Position numbers and translations under genes: made by a program. Positions 24,929 through 39,018 of a stretch of 64,000 bases of DNA are shown here, piece after piece; position 1 is the stretch's first letter, and each line of letters opens with the position of its first letter. Below the pieces are notes generated by a model that had not been told where the DNA came from, searched no databases, and saw nothing but the letters and a program-made list of their open reading frames with translations. Origin of the DNA: Dermanyssus gallinae (taxonomy: Eukaryota > Arthropoda > Arachnida > Mesostigmata > Dermanyssidae); NCBI GenBank assembly GCA_003439945.1, contig QVRM01002126.1:1-64000 (forward strand). The letters are read 5' to 3'.

Positions 24929-27900
24929 TTAATAGTATCTGCGCGGTGAATATGAGCGTTCGCGCTCTCGGTAGCGATCTCGTCCGCTATTGCGGCCACT
25001 ACGATAGGGTGACGGCGATCTCGTGTAGCGACGACTGCTTCGATAGTCCCGACTACCGCCTCCATAGTACCCTCCACCACCTCCGTTACTGCTAGGGCCC
25101 CGCTTGGGTCGACGCGTCGGCCGGCCCATGTAGACGCCTGGCGTGGGAGTATGCGCCCGCTTCGTGACCGAAAAGTCGACCCGAATCTTACGGCCGTCGA
25201 TATCCGCGCCTGCAAGTCAATCCATCAAGACATGCAAAACGGATGGCGCGTTAGTCACAAGCAAATACTTACTTACTTGCACTACAAACTGCTCGTAGTT
25301 TGTTTGTTGTCGTCTGTTGGGATAGAAGAAAAGCACTTTAGCGCATAGCTATTACGCACATCAAATAATAACAACTGTGCCACCAAAAACAACAAATGTA
25401 TTCGTGCAAAACACAAGGTTAGAGAAATATGCACTGTTGATAGTGGCCGCAAATCTTTGCATGTCGCACGCGTACTGACCCCTAGATACATTGATGGACG
25501 ATAGCACAATGATTCGAAGAGCAAAGATCTACGTACATTTTGCCTGCTGCTCCGCAGTTTGCATAATCAAAATGATTAACAACATACCGTTAGCCTTTTC
25601 TTTTGCCTCGTTGGCGTCGTCCTCGTTTTCGTAGTACACGAAGCCGAATCCTCTCGAGCGACCAGTCTGCGCATCGTACACAACTTGCACATCCTGGACA
25701 CGCCCATACTTCGAGAAAAAGTCCCGCAGTTCACGCTCGTTCGTGTAGATCGAGAGCCCGAACACACCAATGCAACGAGACGGTTCCGGCCGGTCCCGAT
25801 CGCCAATATGTCGCTTCCTACTTCCACACCGAATTGAGCAGTACCAGTCGACCCATTGTTGGAGCATTGTCACGTACCAGCGTGCCACAGCAGGGTACAG
25901 AGTAATCGGAAACGCGCTGTTAGCATATAGTTTTCTATGAATCATGGACAGGACCATTACCATTGCTCACTACAACTCACCCTAGTAGCCCGACGAACCG
26001 ACACAACCGGCAGACTCTAAAAACCAACCCCCTAACCATTGTTAAACCTCTCTGCGTTCGCGATAGAAAGCCAGCCAATAGGTGCTATTGTTAGTGGTAG
26101 GAGGCGACATATAGTAAGTGGTTAGGCTAGCAGATACCCAATACCAGCATGGCATCGTGAAACTGCAAGAAGCGACACAAACAACAACAACAACAACAAC
26201 GTTGACAAAATCATAGCGACACAGAGCAACAACACGTGAAGAAGGTGTGTACAACAGAGAAAAAGGGTGACTGACTGCCCAGAGGTGGCGAAAACAAAAT
26301 ATTTAAATACATGATTTTAGAAAAAGTTGGCAACGGACATATCGGTGTTTTCAGATCAAATCCAATAGGCATATGTAAATGGGCCAGATATGATACGCTA
26401 GTAGAAAAAGCACAATACCGTATGAAATGTACGTTCGCCAGCAGTCAGATCATCTTCAGGCAAAGAACGAGTCTGAATGAGGGCTTCGCGTGTCCTAGCG
26501 GCAAATCTATTGAGTTCCCTCCCGTTCGAACCTTCTGTCTTCGAGATCGTTGCGTTTTGTGTGTTTCGTTTGTGTCTTGTTGTTGAGCTTCACACTATCC
26601 ATCCATGCAGATATATCCGGTTCAGATAGCTTCTTCAAACTTCAAGGCTTCAAAGATACACTTAGCGCAGCCTGCACCAGGTCGATCTTCGGCCTAATAC
26701 AGAGCCAGATCACAGTTCCTCTCGCCTCATCTACAACAACACTGCGCTTCATTCGCTGCATCTGACCACATATTCATTCTTCAGTATTTTTCAACACTAA
26801 CAGTGCCATACTTCGGCGCCGACCGCGACAGCACTTCATTCAGCCTCACCCCCGCCTCTGGTGAAAGAGGAAACAGTTGGTGGTTTGCCTACACAACGCA
26901 GACTCAAACTACAAGATCCCTTCTCTCGTAACTCTGAAACATACCCACGTAGTCTGAAGATTACTTGTATTCTTAGAGCCCCTGGGCCACAACCAAATCG
27001 TGACTTCAAAACTTTTCTTAAAACACGCCTGCAATTTCGAAAACTGGCAAATAAATACGTGAGGACAATATTTCAACAGTTCTTATTCTGGAATCTTGTC
27101 GCCTGATTAAGTCTTGTTCTGCAATGCAACTCTGAGCACCCGCTTCGAGGTAGACGAAGATAGGGGCTAAAAAGCCGCGAATGCAAGCAAGGCCGTGCTC
27201 AAATGATCGAGCAATGTGTATATGTATGCGGGGTGGCGAAATTACTTCAAGGCTACGCTAGCACGCTCTTCATTCATGGAAGTGTGACTGATTGAGCCCG
27301 CCTCTTCATTCAAGCAGCAGCAGCCTGCCTTGCGTTCGGAACTTCTGCAGCTTTCGAGCTTCGCCCATGAGTGCAGAACAACCGGGAAGACGAGAAGAAG
27401 GGCAAGGAGAAGAAGAACAACAACAACAGGCACCAGGAAGATTTCATTCAAGAAGACGACTTCATCATTCAGTTATTCAAGTTGGCAGGGTCCACCGATC
27501 GAGGGAACAGCGGCGACTGCAGCTGCAGCAGCGGCATTGGCGGTGGCGAGTGGCCAGACCGCTCAGTCCGTTGTTGCTCAGATGGAGGGCGTCCCGTGTG
27601 CGGGACTGTGCGTACCTGCTACTCATAGGGGACCTGCTCCGGGATCGCCTGCTGTCGGTGGGGCGGCCATAGTCGCGCTCGTCCCGATGGTCCCGCCGGT
27701 GATCTCGCCGATGGTCCCGGCTGCGGCTCCTCGAGCGACTTCGCCGATCTTCACGATCCGACCGCAGCGAACGAGATCGCGACCTCGAATCGCCCCTAAC
27801 GTAGACGTCCCGCGGAGAAATCTGCCATCAGCGTCGTCGCCAACGCCGCAACACACCAACAGCAACAGGCAATAATCGTGAGTGATATTGCTTTGACAAT

Positions 27901-27962
27901 ACAAAATGTGGTTCATTCGAAAGATATTTGTTTATATCTACGATTATATATATATATACATA

Positions 27963-27993
<31 letters not shown>

Positions 27994-28320
27994 GCATACA
28001 TACATCTACAACAGCCACCGCCTTTAGAAAGCACCACTCTCCATAAACAAAAGTGTGACATGCCCGTTTAAATGTGATACTTTGTTTACATAACACCGGC
28101 AGACCGCCGCGGACGTATTGTATAATCCGAGCATCGTAACCAACTATGTTGCAGATATAGCCCAATAAAATATCAAAACTAACCATTCACAAATGTATGT
28201 AAGGGGTGAGTAATACTGACCGATTAAAGACACATGGGCGTGCCCCGAAATTATTGCTTAAGTACCAAATGTATCACCACAGTATCTATAAATGTATATA
28301 GTTCCATATATCCGGTCAAA

Positions 28321-28364
<44 letters not shown>

Positions 28365-28530
28365 AAAGGCGGTACTAACTTACTCAACCGACAAAGATGC
28401 AAAAAAAAGACTGACTCAATAATGTGAGAAATCGAGAAAACATGGACACACGTAATGCATCGTCACACAATGGGTCGACTCAATTTGCTACAACGTCCTG
28501 GCTATGACTTTTTCATAGATTCATAATCAT

Positions 28531-28567
<37 letters not shown>

Positions 28568-28612
28568 CACTCGATGGCTGCGGTAGGTAAAACTCACGTC
28601 TCTGTCGCTCAT
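24929..28612 (-). CDS. tra2: Transformer-2 (SR-like splicing factor), copy B
   Basis: This is the second complete transformer-2 gene in the tandem duplication. Its exons by GT/AG sites are 28612-28598 (MSDRD), 27821-27616, 25817-25588 and 25209-24929. They total 732 nt, a predicted 243 aa, with every exon phase identical to copy A. RS1, the RRM with RNP2 IGVFGL and RNP1 RGFGFVYY, the [10 protein letters not shown] linker and the RS2 tail SYSPRRYY are all intact. The RRM is almost identical to copy A. Differences include a Gly-rich stretch seven residues shorter, [10 protein letters not shown] in place of [10 protein letters not shown], and small changes in RS2. No stop or frameshift is present, so both copies look functional. 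Which copy is expressed, where and in which sex cannot be told from sequence. Confidence 0.95.
27246..27344 (-). other. Candidate 99-nt cassette exon in tra2-B intron 2
   Basis: This is the counterpart of the copy A candidate. It runs from CTGCAG|AAGTTCC to TTGAA|GTAATT, giving 99 nt (33 codons) in the same phase and open throughout. Relative to copy A it lacks three bases in the CCYCSN/CCCLN part, so frame is kept. The donor (GTAATT) is weak. Splicing is inferred, not shown. Confidence 0.38.
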
Positions 28613-30162
28613 GTTGTCAGGGTGTCGTGATTCTTGGCTCGTTCTCTTAAGCTGTAGCTCGCCGGAGCTCGGCTAAGCTGGTCACGCCTTGCCGGATTGC
28701 TCGGTTAATTAACGACGGTGCTGCTGATGCTGCTATAGATGAAACGGTCGGATAATCGGTCGAACCGGGCGTTGTCGTCGTCGTCGTCCGATTGCGCCAA
28801 TATGAAAACAAACATAACAACAGCAACAAAAAACAAATTCATACATAAAGCACGACCGGTTACTTGGTGATGCAATGCGTCATCACGTCGTTATCTTGCA
28901 AGACTCAATAGTAGGCGTTTTGGCGGTAACAACTACAGAGTATTAGTCGTACTAGTTTTAATCACATTCAAATGTACAAACAGTCAAATGCTACGACGCA
29001 ACGCCATGCGGATGCGAGCCTAGAGAGAGGAAACTCGTAGCAATCCGGGTTTAGTATTATTGTATTAGGGTTTAGTATATAGCTTGTGATCAGTAGTCGC
29101 CGTCTCGGTGTCTCAACATGGCCGAAACTTTCCATGCAAAACAAAACAAATATTGCTCTGGTAAATGGTGATGACGATACGTTTAGACGTAAGTGAACCT
29201 ACTTGGACTGAACGACATCTTTTAGGAAGTTATTTTTGACTCAACCTACCTAACCTAGCGTATGCTTCAATGGTATACGAGGACTTTCACTGGTGGTACT
29301 ACTATGTGGTGATACTTTCAGCGTAACTAACTACAACAATAACAAAACAGCAACATCAACAACAACAACCACTTACAACGCAGCAGGAATACCAATAACA
29401 ACAACAACAACAAGTTCTACAACTTCAGCCGCGCGTGTCGTTGTTTGCGCAGTAAAGGCAAGACAAGGCGGTCAAGAAATCCTTGACCATCATCACAACA
29501 ACAACAACGACACCATCATCACAACAACAACAACGACACCATCATCACAACAACAACATCATTTACAATGAAAGCAACACCCGCATCAGCATCGGAAGCG
29601 CTACCACTATTATTATTATTATTATTATTATATGAGCACCAACCACACATCGACATATTTCTACATTTTTCTCCTCTACACCAGCTAACAAGAGCGGCAC
29701 CAACCAATACCTATCTAGGCAGGCAGGCAGGCAAGCAGAAAGCCAGGCGCTAGCTGGCCACATTAGCAGCTATCTCTTTAGTCAACAGCAGAGGCCAGCC
29801 GAGACAGACCTCTGTCTGAGTTAGTTGAGGAAGACCACTTACCACAAACAAGTTCAACGTTTGCCCGACCGCCGTGGTTGCAGAGCGCCGTTCACCGTGC
29901 CGTCCCGTAGAAGTAAGTAGTACGCACCGCGACTGTACATACATACATACATACATACATGCATATATGCAGACATACATTCATACGTACACAAACATAC
30001 GGCAGAGACACCAACACTACAACAACACCTCCGACGACAAAATATGGCGCCTCGTCGCCATAATAATAATAATAATAATAATAATAATATAATCAGTCAC
30101 ACACAATAAAAAAATAATAATAATAATCAGTCACACCTCACAATTGTATTGTCCTAACACAT

Positions 30163-30249
<87 letters not shown>

Positions 30250-31091
30250 TCCTCTGACAAAATGGCGCCGCGCAGGCGGCACTACTAGGCGGCAGCTAAA
30301 TAAACAAACAAACAGAGACCGACGTCGTCTGCTACAGCAGTTATATTTATCTCTCTGTGGCGGTTGTGGTCGTCGTCGTCGTTGTTGTTGTTGTCATCGT
30401 CGTCATTGTTATTGTTGTTGTTGTTGTTGTTGTCGTCGACAATACAACCAGACAGACAGTATCAAAGAAAGGACGTCGTCTGCTGCTAATTACTCTTTGT
30501 GGTCGTCGTCGTCGTCGTCGATGATGATACAAACAGACACGACGAAATTAATAGATGCTAGTCGAAGCAATGCTATTATTAAAATGAAAATGTGCTGAAG
30601 TTTAACAATTCAATTCATTCATTCCATTCAGCATTTATTTCACCACCAAATTGGTTGATTCAGTTGATTCCATTTTTACAAGGTGTCACAATGTGACGAT
30701 GGGGTCTTACAATATAAATTGTCACTTTGGATAAGATAAGGACGCTCCGCAAATTTCTGGGCACACAAGTATGCGATAGCGTCCAATATCAAACTCTCCG
30801 CAAAAGCGAATTTAAGAAATCGTGATTCGCTCGTAGTATGCATGCAAGTCAAACATCTCCGGCCATAGACAGCCAAAAATTCTATAAACTAAAGAAACGC
30901 TTATTAATTAATAGACTATGCTATGCTGCTACTACTGAAACATTTTCCAGAAAACAGAGCAGCGTCGACGTGCGCGCGTTGTTCAGACGTGTTGTTTCAA
31001 ATAGTTGATTTTAAAACTGGAAAACATTTATCATTTAAAACAGAGTGTAACTGAAATTGCCGCAGTACGACCAGTATTACGAACGAATATA

Positions 31092-31093
<2 letters not shown>
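28613..31093. other. Upstream flank of tra2 copy B
   Basis: This matches the copy A flank in order but with different repeat lengths. It contains (CAA)n at 29335-29570, (ATT)n at 29607-29632 and (GTT/GTC)n at 30365-30525. No other gene is supported. Confidence 0.5.
30059..30247. repeat. (TAA)n microsatellite
   Basis: (TAA)n blocks at 30059-30088, 30110-30128 and 30163-30247. There is no comparable tract at the matching place in unit A, so it expanded in unit B after duplication or contracted in A. Confidence 0.9.

Positions 31094-31166
<73 letters not shown>
31094..31166. repeat. (TA)n microsatellite
   Basis: About 70 bp of uninterrupted (TA)n, a few hundred bp before the DUF4817 element. 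Confidence 0.9.
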
Positions 31167-31169
<3 letters not shown>

Positions 31170-31789
31170 TTTATTATCTTACATCAACTGCTCGAACGTG
31201 TGTCCGCGAGCATTTCGGCTGAATCGGTTGAACTCACTTATCTCATTCTAGTGCTCCACTCGTTCGGAGGCCATATCGATGTGATCGTGTGACGAAGCTA
31301 TCCACAATAACAGAACAACCACCTACTATATGTTGATACAGAACGGCGCCAGTAAGATGACACAACAGCCGATAGAACGCATTGACACCATCATAAACAA
31401 CGCCGATTTAGGCTGCTCAGCCACATGCTAACGGCATCATAGCACGTTCACTACTGCCGAGCTGTCGCGCCACAGCCACAACATTGACGCCATCATCAAC
31501 AACACCGAAATAGGCCCGCTCAGTCTCATGTTACCTACATCGATGCATCTTCGCCACCGCGTTTTCATATATCTTATATCGCGATCTAACCACAACATCT
31601 ATGTCATCATCATCAGGCCTCCATAAGCGCCCCACAGGAGTCATAAACATTGGAAACAACCTGCGCTACCATGATGCGTGCCCGAATCGACCAATCAGCA
31701 AAGAATACCGGTGGAACATTCGAGTCTCTGGAGTGAATAAATAGATCGAGAGAAGGACTGGTCCAGTGCCATTTTCTTTGCGATTGTGC

Positions 31790-32860
31790 TACGTGCAAGA
31801 CGTATCCATGTGTATGTATTGTTCTCTCTGTTGAAATCGTTATTGTTACTGTATCGTGATGGTCCGGTACACAATTAAAGAGAAAGTTGACATCTCTCAC
31901 ATTTATGTTGAGGCGCGGTGTAACGCATACGAAGCGCGACGGCTATACCAGATGCGTTACCCGGATAGACACTTACCAAGTACTCCCACGTTTGCGAACA
32001 TACATCGTCACGTACGTGAAACTGGATCGTACCATGGCCGTCAGTACGACTCTGGAAGACCGAGGACAGCAAGAACACCAGCTATGGAAGAGCGCATCCT
32101 TCGGGCAGTAGCCGATCGTCCTTCAGCAAGCACGAGTGAAGTAGCCCGAAACGTTGGAACGAGTTACACTACCGTCCATAGGGTACTAAGAGCCGAAGGA
32201 CTACATCCGTACCGACGGCAGCAAGTTCAAGCTCCAGAGCCCGTACCTGAGACTAAATTGCCCCTCAATCAATCACGGGAGAAAAATACCTCTAATCAGC
32301 AGAACAGATAGACGACCACACAAACCCCAGAGGACCACACAAACCTCCAGAGTCGTTTCTCCGTGAATGTGTGGGCTGGCATGGTGAACAACTACCTCAT
32401 AGGCCCACACATACTTCCTAACAGGTTGGGTGGAGAAGCATACCGTACATTCCTGCGTGAAATCTTACCAGGACTGTTGGAAGGCGTTTCCAGAAGGTGT
32501 TCGCGAGAGGATGTGGTTCCAGCACGACGGAGCGCCACCGCACTCCACCACCGCGGTGCGCGATTACCTCAACGAGGCCTTCGAGATCGGTGGATTGGCC
32601 GGGGCGGGCCGATTGCTTGGCCACCGCGATCGCCTGATTCAACAAGTCTCGATTTTTTTCTTTGGGGCCATTTAAAGAATCTAGTCTACAGGACTCCCGT
32701 CGAATCATGTGAGGAGCTGGTCGCCAGGATAAACCTTGCTGCTGATTCCGTTCGAGCAACGCCTGACATATTTAAAAACGTCTAACAAAATCTCTGCAGG
32801 CGCTACCGAAAGTTTATAGAGGCTGGCGGATCCACGTTCGAGCAGTTGCTGTAAGATAAT
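31790..32860 (+). mobile_element. DUF4817-type DDE transposon, inactivated
   Basis: From 31856 the frame begins MVRYTIKEKVDISHIYVEA, the helix-turn-helix N-terminus of DUF4817-type Tc1/mariner-like transposases. A second HTH-like segment follows (ASTSEVARNVGTSYTTVHRVLRAEG would be its extent, about 32130-32200). A stop lies near 32310. Downstream pieces in two frames give RTFLREILPGLLEGV, WFQHDGAPPHSTTAVRDYL (second catalytic Asp) and PRSPDSTSLDFFLWGHLK (third acidic region). The part with the first catalytic Asp is not seen, so an internal deletion is likely. At least two frame changes make it dead. Terminal repeats were not identified. It lies in unit B only. Confidence 0.85.
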
Positions 32861-32869
32861 AAATAGTGG

Positions 32870-34895
32870 TGTTTTTTTCTAGAGCGCTGACGAGTGGTGT
32901 ATCTGAGTAGGTAATTTATGCATGCATACAATCTCGACATGTTCGCCGAAAAATCTTAATTGCTCCGCAACCACACAGGCTCGCATTGCCATAAGTTTGG
33001 TGCCAAAATGGATCGTCATGAAATGCGCATTTGCCGAATATGTTCGTTTTGAACACATGGGTGGTCGTAGGCTATGACTTTGAGGTATTTGGACGTGAAA
33101 GCTAATAAATAACTTCATTTTTAACAAATTCTCTTCTAAACGACCGTGTCGCATCTTCTGACCGGCCTTGCATATTCTTCGGAAGAAGCAGAACTTTTCT
33201 CACGAACACGACAGTGTGTTTAGTTTCTGTATAGGAGGACTGGTTGTCTTGCAACAGCACACTTTATGCTCCTATGTCGGGCTAAGCATACATTTAGTAC
33301 CAAAGTTATGTTTATGAAATGTGTTAGTTTTGAGCGCTGAGAATGGTCGTTTGAAGTATTAGACGTGAAAGCTAGCTAAAATAACTTCATTTTTTTGTGA
33401 AAACTCTTCTAAAAGACCATCTTCATATCGGCCTTCGAAAATTTTCCGAGCGCCCTGAGTATATATATATATATCTAAAAAAACTTTGGTAGTTAGGTAA
33501 ACGTCGCCTGGAAATCACGGGCGACTCATCCACGCAGCGAAGACAACTTCCCAACTGTCACCCTCCAATAAAAATAAACACGATGACGATATATGGCTTC
33601 GCTACAGCACCGAGAATATTAATGTGTCACCGAATGCAACCCAAAGCGAATTGGAATAAGCGGTAAAGTGCTTCGGCACTTTAAATTGTGTTATCGAGGA
33701 AAATGCTTTGCAAAGAAAATGGAGTTAACCGTACTTACATTATTTTACATGCAAATCACACATATGTGATATGGACTTTCATGGCTATGTCTATTCCAGG
33801 CAGCCCATAATTAAGCGATCTATTAAACCACGTAAATAAAGTATATTACTCAATACCCCAGTAGTGTTCTTGCACAGTGTATTACAGTGTACAAACTAGC
33901 CAATTCGTTCGAGCTCTTAGAATAGATTAATTCGTCACAAAATACCTGCTGATTCTCTCTTATTGTAACTAATCGGTAAAAAATTTTTTCTCGGCAGCAG
34001 TTTACTTTTCTTGATTAATTCTACTTTCACGGCGTATTGATTGAAGTTCAAACCACGTCTTTCTGCATCGTCGTTTCGAACAGCTGAGTCGCTGCACTAA
34101 ATTTGGACGAAAATGTAAGAACTCACATAACGTGAGCGAATAGCCAATTAAATCAGGCAGTGACGAATAAATGACAAAACCTACGCCAAACATGCATCGA
34201 GCGTAATCGTACCAACATCAACATAACAGTTGTAAGGAAGTCAACACTTCACTCAAAGTAAAAGGCAACAAAACCGCCTAAAATAAGCTATTGTGGCCAA
34301 AGTTCTGCAGCTGGTATACAGTGCACAAAGATCGTAATGGGCAAGCAAAGAGCAAACTCGTTTGTCACACGGACTCACCTTCAAAACTGAGCAACTTGGC
34401 CGCTTATGATACCCCTCTAAGCGCCCTGATGTAGAGTCGTAGCATACGTATTTAGGTATACATGTTAGGCATGTAATAAATCAGTTCCAATCAACCCTAT
34501 ACCTTGGCTTAGACTTCTAGTCGCATAGATGCGATTGATAATTATTGTTATTGTTAGTGCGAGTACACGTGCTATACGCTCCGTTGATGGTCTGAGCAGA
34601 CGTGTTATTCTGAGACACGCATTCTGCATTGCAAAGAACGTAATTACGGTACGAATTCACGACCACATACACATGATGTAGGATTCTCTCCAATATACTG
34701 TAGAAATGTTTAGTTTTATTTATATATGTATATACATATACATATATAGATATATATACATATACCTACGAAGACTACTCGGCGGCACCTTTATAAATTT
34801 GTTTTTAAATAAAAGTATTACATATTCGTTATATACAGAACAGAACGGGAAATCTATCCATCATAACCATCGTTATTCAATGATTTCACAATATG
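32870..34895. other. Distal part of duplication unit B, no gene
   Basis: No gene is supported. 32990-33120 and 33290-33420 share a degenerate internal repeat (GTGAAAGCTA..TAACTTCATTTTT and neighbouring text). From about 33640 on, the sequence matches unit A from about 21965. Confidence 0.55.
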
Positions 34896-34915
34896 TATAT
34901 ATCTATATATATATA

Positions 34916-34982
<67 letters not shown>
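34896..34982. repeat. (TA)n microsatellite at duplication edge
   Basis: Nearly pure (TA)n directly abuts the end of homology between the two duplication units. Confidence 0.9.
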
Positions 34983-34987
<5 letters not shown>

Positions 34988-37900
34988 TGTACATGTGCGC
35001 AACGATCCGGTGAATGTCCTGTTAATGAGCACAAGGCTACTGCGGATTGTGTTCATCGTCACACGATGAACACATATGTACCAGTCATCAACATCATTGC
35101 GACTACTACTATACTACTACGATGACTACCACTGCTACGATTACAGATCATTGTTACACGTTAGTTGTCGGGGTATAATTGATTGTTATCGGAATCGAGT
35201 CGCACAAATAAATGACGCAGTAGTCATTGCGCTAACTGCGTACATCCAGAGACTCGCGATGGCACAACTGCCTCCGCATATCGAAGTTCAACCACTGCCG
35301 TGATTGATCCGAACTTGTTCACAGTACAGCATCTCATCAACGGCCTGCCCATATCTCAAGCATGTTTCGGAGAGCGTCCAAAGACCTCTCGACAGACCCG
35401 GCGCTTAGGCAGCGCAGCAGACGGGTAATCACCGAGTTAAACTGTATGTGTGTACTGTACTCCTAATACAATCGTTGTGTATACAGTCATTTGTTCTCGT
35501 CTGGTTCGCTAAATCTTTATGATCCAAATTTGCTTCAGCATACATATACGGGAACAATCGAGCCATCGAGTCGTCGTTTGGGATATCCGCTACAGTCACT
35601 TTCAATATTATATAGATGTGTCTGCGTGTGTGTGTGTGTGTGTCTATATACATATTTTCGAATCAAACATAATCATCAAACACAATCAATGCGGATGCCG
35701 CAATTGTAGTGACAGCAATGAACGGTCGATGAATGGAGGCAATTATAACCAAGGTAGAAGCAAAAGCAATTCATTGCAGAAGGACTGGCGACGATGTCGC
35801 GAAAAAGACTGGATGTGGCGGGCTACGGATGGCACGCCAACCAAAAGACATCTTTGTGATTCAAAAGGCGGCAGGATACACAAACATTGGGATGACATTA
35901 CCTCGACCAAGTTGCTGCACTGGAACTGCACATGCTGGTGCTACTTTTTCAACGACTACTCTACCGATTAATAAGATTACTATTTCGACTACTCCTACAA
36001 CTACCAGTGTCCATACAGCCCATATCGCTGGTGACGCTGTAAGTGATCACGCTAATCATTTAATGGGCGCGATTCGTCGTCGCCGTCGTCGTCGTCGATG
36101 GGTTAGATGCAAAGATAGCTCCTTACTCTTTGTTTCTTCCTGGATTTGCTGCTCACCAAATTGACTGTCTGTCTTGTTGGCTCTTTGGCCATACACGACA
36201 ATGTCACAGCGTCTCTATAGCGTGTGTATGTGTTTCTGCTCGCATTTGGGTAAATCTACACCTCCACGTGTGTACACCTTCCTTTGTTCTACCTACGCAG
36301 ATAAGTAGGTTGAGGTGGAAGTATCTCTCGGAGTTGTCTCCTGTCTGTTGCTGGGAGGGCACTTGCTCGCGATGCCACCGCCGAAGGTGCCACTACTTGC
36401 CAACGAAACAGGAACGAACTCCGAGACAATCATGGGCTGCTCTGCCAACGCCAACGATCGCGTTGTTGCTTTTCTGCGCGCTGCTTTCTTCACCATGTTT
36501 ATCCTGTCTCGTTTGCCTTCATCAGTTGCACACACCGAATGTTGGCTGGCCACGGCCTCTGCAGATCCCGGTCCGGCTGCAATACGTCAGATAGTCAGAT
36601 AGGATTCACGGAAGGCCGTCGGCCGGCCAGCCGGCCTAGCGGCATGAACGTCGGGTCGCTGTTCTTCTGTCCACATTGATGATATAATGAATGATCCACC
36701 GTGCCTTGATGATAGCGTGTCGGACACATGCGCTGAAGACAGCTCTGCGACAACACAAGGTCTACGACGGTGACCACTATTCAGGCGCAGCAGCCTCAGC
36801 ATCGGCTAGCGAATCTCGTACCAATTCACCAACGCTCACTCATCAGTAGACGCCGTGCGCTTTCTTCCTCCCAATGTTCTCACCAGGGCTTTGAGATAGG
36901 CGCGCGCATGGAGGAATGACTACGGAACGAGCCAGCAAACGCGGGAATACCTCCCTTCTGAGCCGAGCCTTTCCAGCTTGAGTCGGATCAGCCTTATATG
37001 ACAGCCGTACTTACGACGAGGTACATGACAAATGTGTTGAATACAATAATAATAATCATAATATTTCATTATTTCTTTGGCTCGCGTCCAGTCGCAAGCT
37101 CTGCATTGTGCAACGGCAGCTAGTCAAGCTGAGAACTACTACTACTACTACGGATAGAACTGTGCGGTCTACTGTAGTGACACATATGAATTGATTTTAA
37201 CACGTGTGCTCTTACTTCGTACTGTTCTACCAGTTTGACAGCGGCGACATCGACAGATACTTTTACCGAGCTTGCATAGCAATCACCGAGTGAACAGCAA
37301 ATGCCTTTGCAATTAGCTCTCGTTCTCAGCATACTATTTCTGTCTGCAGCTATAAATAAATGCCTGCCGTGCGAGAACTAGACCAGCGGCTCTTGCACAA
37401 ATTACATTACTGATCATTGACAAAACGGAATAATGATCACTGACAAAAAGGGAACACCTAGAAACAACTAAAACGCGAATTCAGACGACAACGACTAACT
37501 TGCTTTCTTACCCCCGGCACAGACGCCCTGTTGTTGTCTAGAAGCCCTTGTGTTTCGTACTGCTACTATTCAATATTGACTGTTCGTTGTTAGTGTCGAC
37601 GAATGTAATCGATGGCGACCGTGTATCAATCGTGTTATCATTATACCGTGTTATCTACGTGTGTACAAATTTGCTGATGATGGCGCCGCCACTTGTGTCT
37701 AAATGTGCTTTTAGATAGAAAATCCGTATTTATGATGGACCACCAGTGTTGTTCTATCGTTGTTTTCGTGCGTTGTTGTTGTTGTTGTCGTTGTTGTCGT
37801 CTCTGCGTCGGTTGTTTTTGTGATTATTTTTACTCTTGCCATTGTGCGCACTCAATGTTGGCATATAAGCAGCTGTATGTGTCACAGATCAATCTCTTCT

Positions 37901-38054
37901 CGTGTAGTCGCATATACGTGCAGCAAATCATTGAGTGTTCGTGTCGGTTCGCTGCTAGCGACTTGGAGTTCTCAAGTAACAAACACACTGTATCGTATCA
38001 CTGTACCCGTCGTAACTACAAAAACGTCATGTCATAAACGTGCGTCGGCTTGGC
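34983..38054. other. Intergenic, no recognised gene
   Basis: Open frames at 35733-36164 and 36130-36602 (plus) resemble no family I know and overlap others. Short (CTA)n, (GT)n and (GTT)n tracts occur. The right part presumably includes the 3' untranslated region of the KDM3 gene. Confidence 0.4.
37907..38005 (+). repeat. 99-bp direct repeat, copy 1
   Basis: This runs from GTCGCATATACGTGCAGCA to GTATCGTATCACTGTA and matches 39749-39847 with only a few substitutions. This copy lies about 50 bp past the KDM3 stop codon, probably in its 3' untranslated region. No family is recognised. Confidence 0.85.
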
Positions 38055-38159
38055 TCAAACACAGGTTGGTGTTTTTTTGCAGTCCTCCATGCGCGGCCTA
38101 TCGCCCTCGTCGAGAACCGATACTGCATCCTTAACCGCATGGTAGACGACGTTCTTAAT
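38055..38159 (-). CDS. KDM3: KDM3 last coding exon
   Basis: After the acceptor TTATTTTCAG, 34 codons and a TGA follow, starting [16 protein letters not shown]. This is the conserved helix that closes the JmjC region in KDM3 proteins. The exon joins DKLQ of the preceding exon in phase 0. It was found by following the splice signal, since the exon is short. Confidence 0.92.
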   Translation of the reverse strand: MKNVVYHAVKDAVSVLDEGDRPRMEDCKKTPTCV

Positions 38160-38978
38160 CTGAAAATAAATTATCGGAAATTAACCATTAATGAACCGCA
38201 GCAGGAGCGGTAGCAACGGAATAGCACAGTTGTAGTGCATCGTGCCTTCAGTGCGCACAGTGTGCAAACACCACAATTCATGTGGTGGGGGCTGGAAACA
38301 TATATATATATAGCTGAAGTTATAATCCTTTTAGGCGCACCTACACCCAAAATGATCTCGTCAAACACGGGTGAATTCGTTTGCACTGCAATGAGCCTAC
38401 TAATACGTATAAATTAACGTAAGTTACAAACAATTCTACATATTTCTGAAGGCGGCGGATTCACGCATACTCAGAGTACACCTCCAAATGGCGCATTTCC
38501 ATTTTTTCCAAATCGATCACGACAACTTCAAGCATGAATTCGCGTGGATCGAATCGTCTTCGACGCATTTTGTTCTCATTTAAAAAATAAAATAAGTGAA
38601 CGCGTCCCCATTGTGCCAATACAAAGCTTAGACGAATGAGGTGATCTATTGCTGTATAAAAAGTTTTGTTGTTTCGGGACTGACTAGATCATGTATGTAG
38701 TAAGTATGTAGATAATGGACTACGAAGTGGAGTAAAAGTGTATATAATGGACTGCGAGGTGATGTAAACGTGTAGATAATGGAGTGCGAATTGGAGTAAA
38801 CATTAGATCAATGAATGTTGCGCACTCGATCAGGATAAGCAACACATTCTCGTGAAGAGTTCCACAAAGTCTGCAAAATCGACAGACCTGATGTCTGTTA
38901 TAATTATAATCAGATGTCACATATTTTGTAAAAAACAGAGTATATTTATGCATATATGACCCTTGAATAAAGGTACTC

Positions 38979-39018
<40 letters not shown>

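Larger units (their letters stand above)
24729..34895. repeat. Tandem segmental duplication, unit B (tra2 copy B)
   Basis: This is the second head-to-tail copy. It starts at the TATTGTATCTTCTTGC anchor and ends where homology to unit A's last segment stops (CGTTATTCAATGATTTCACAATAT, about 34872-34895), immediately followed by (TA)n. It is longer than unit A mainly because of the DUF4817 element at 31.8-32.9 kb and expanded TAA and TA tracts. Confidence 0.88.
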
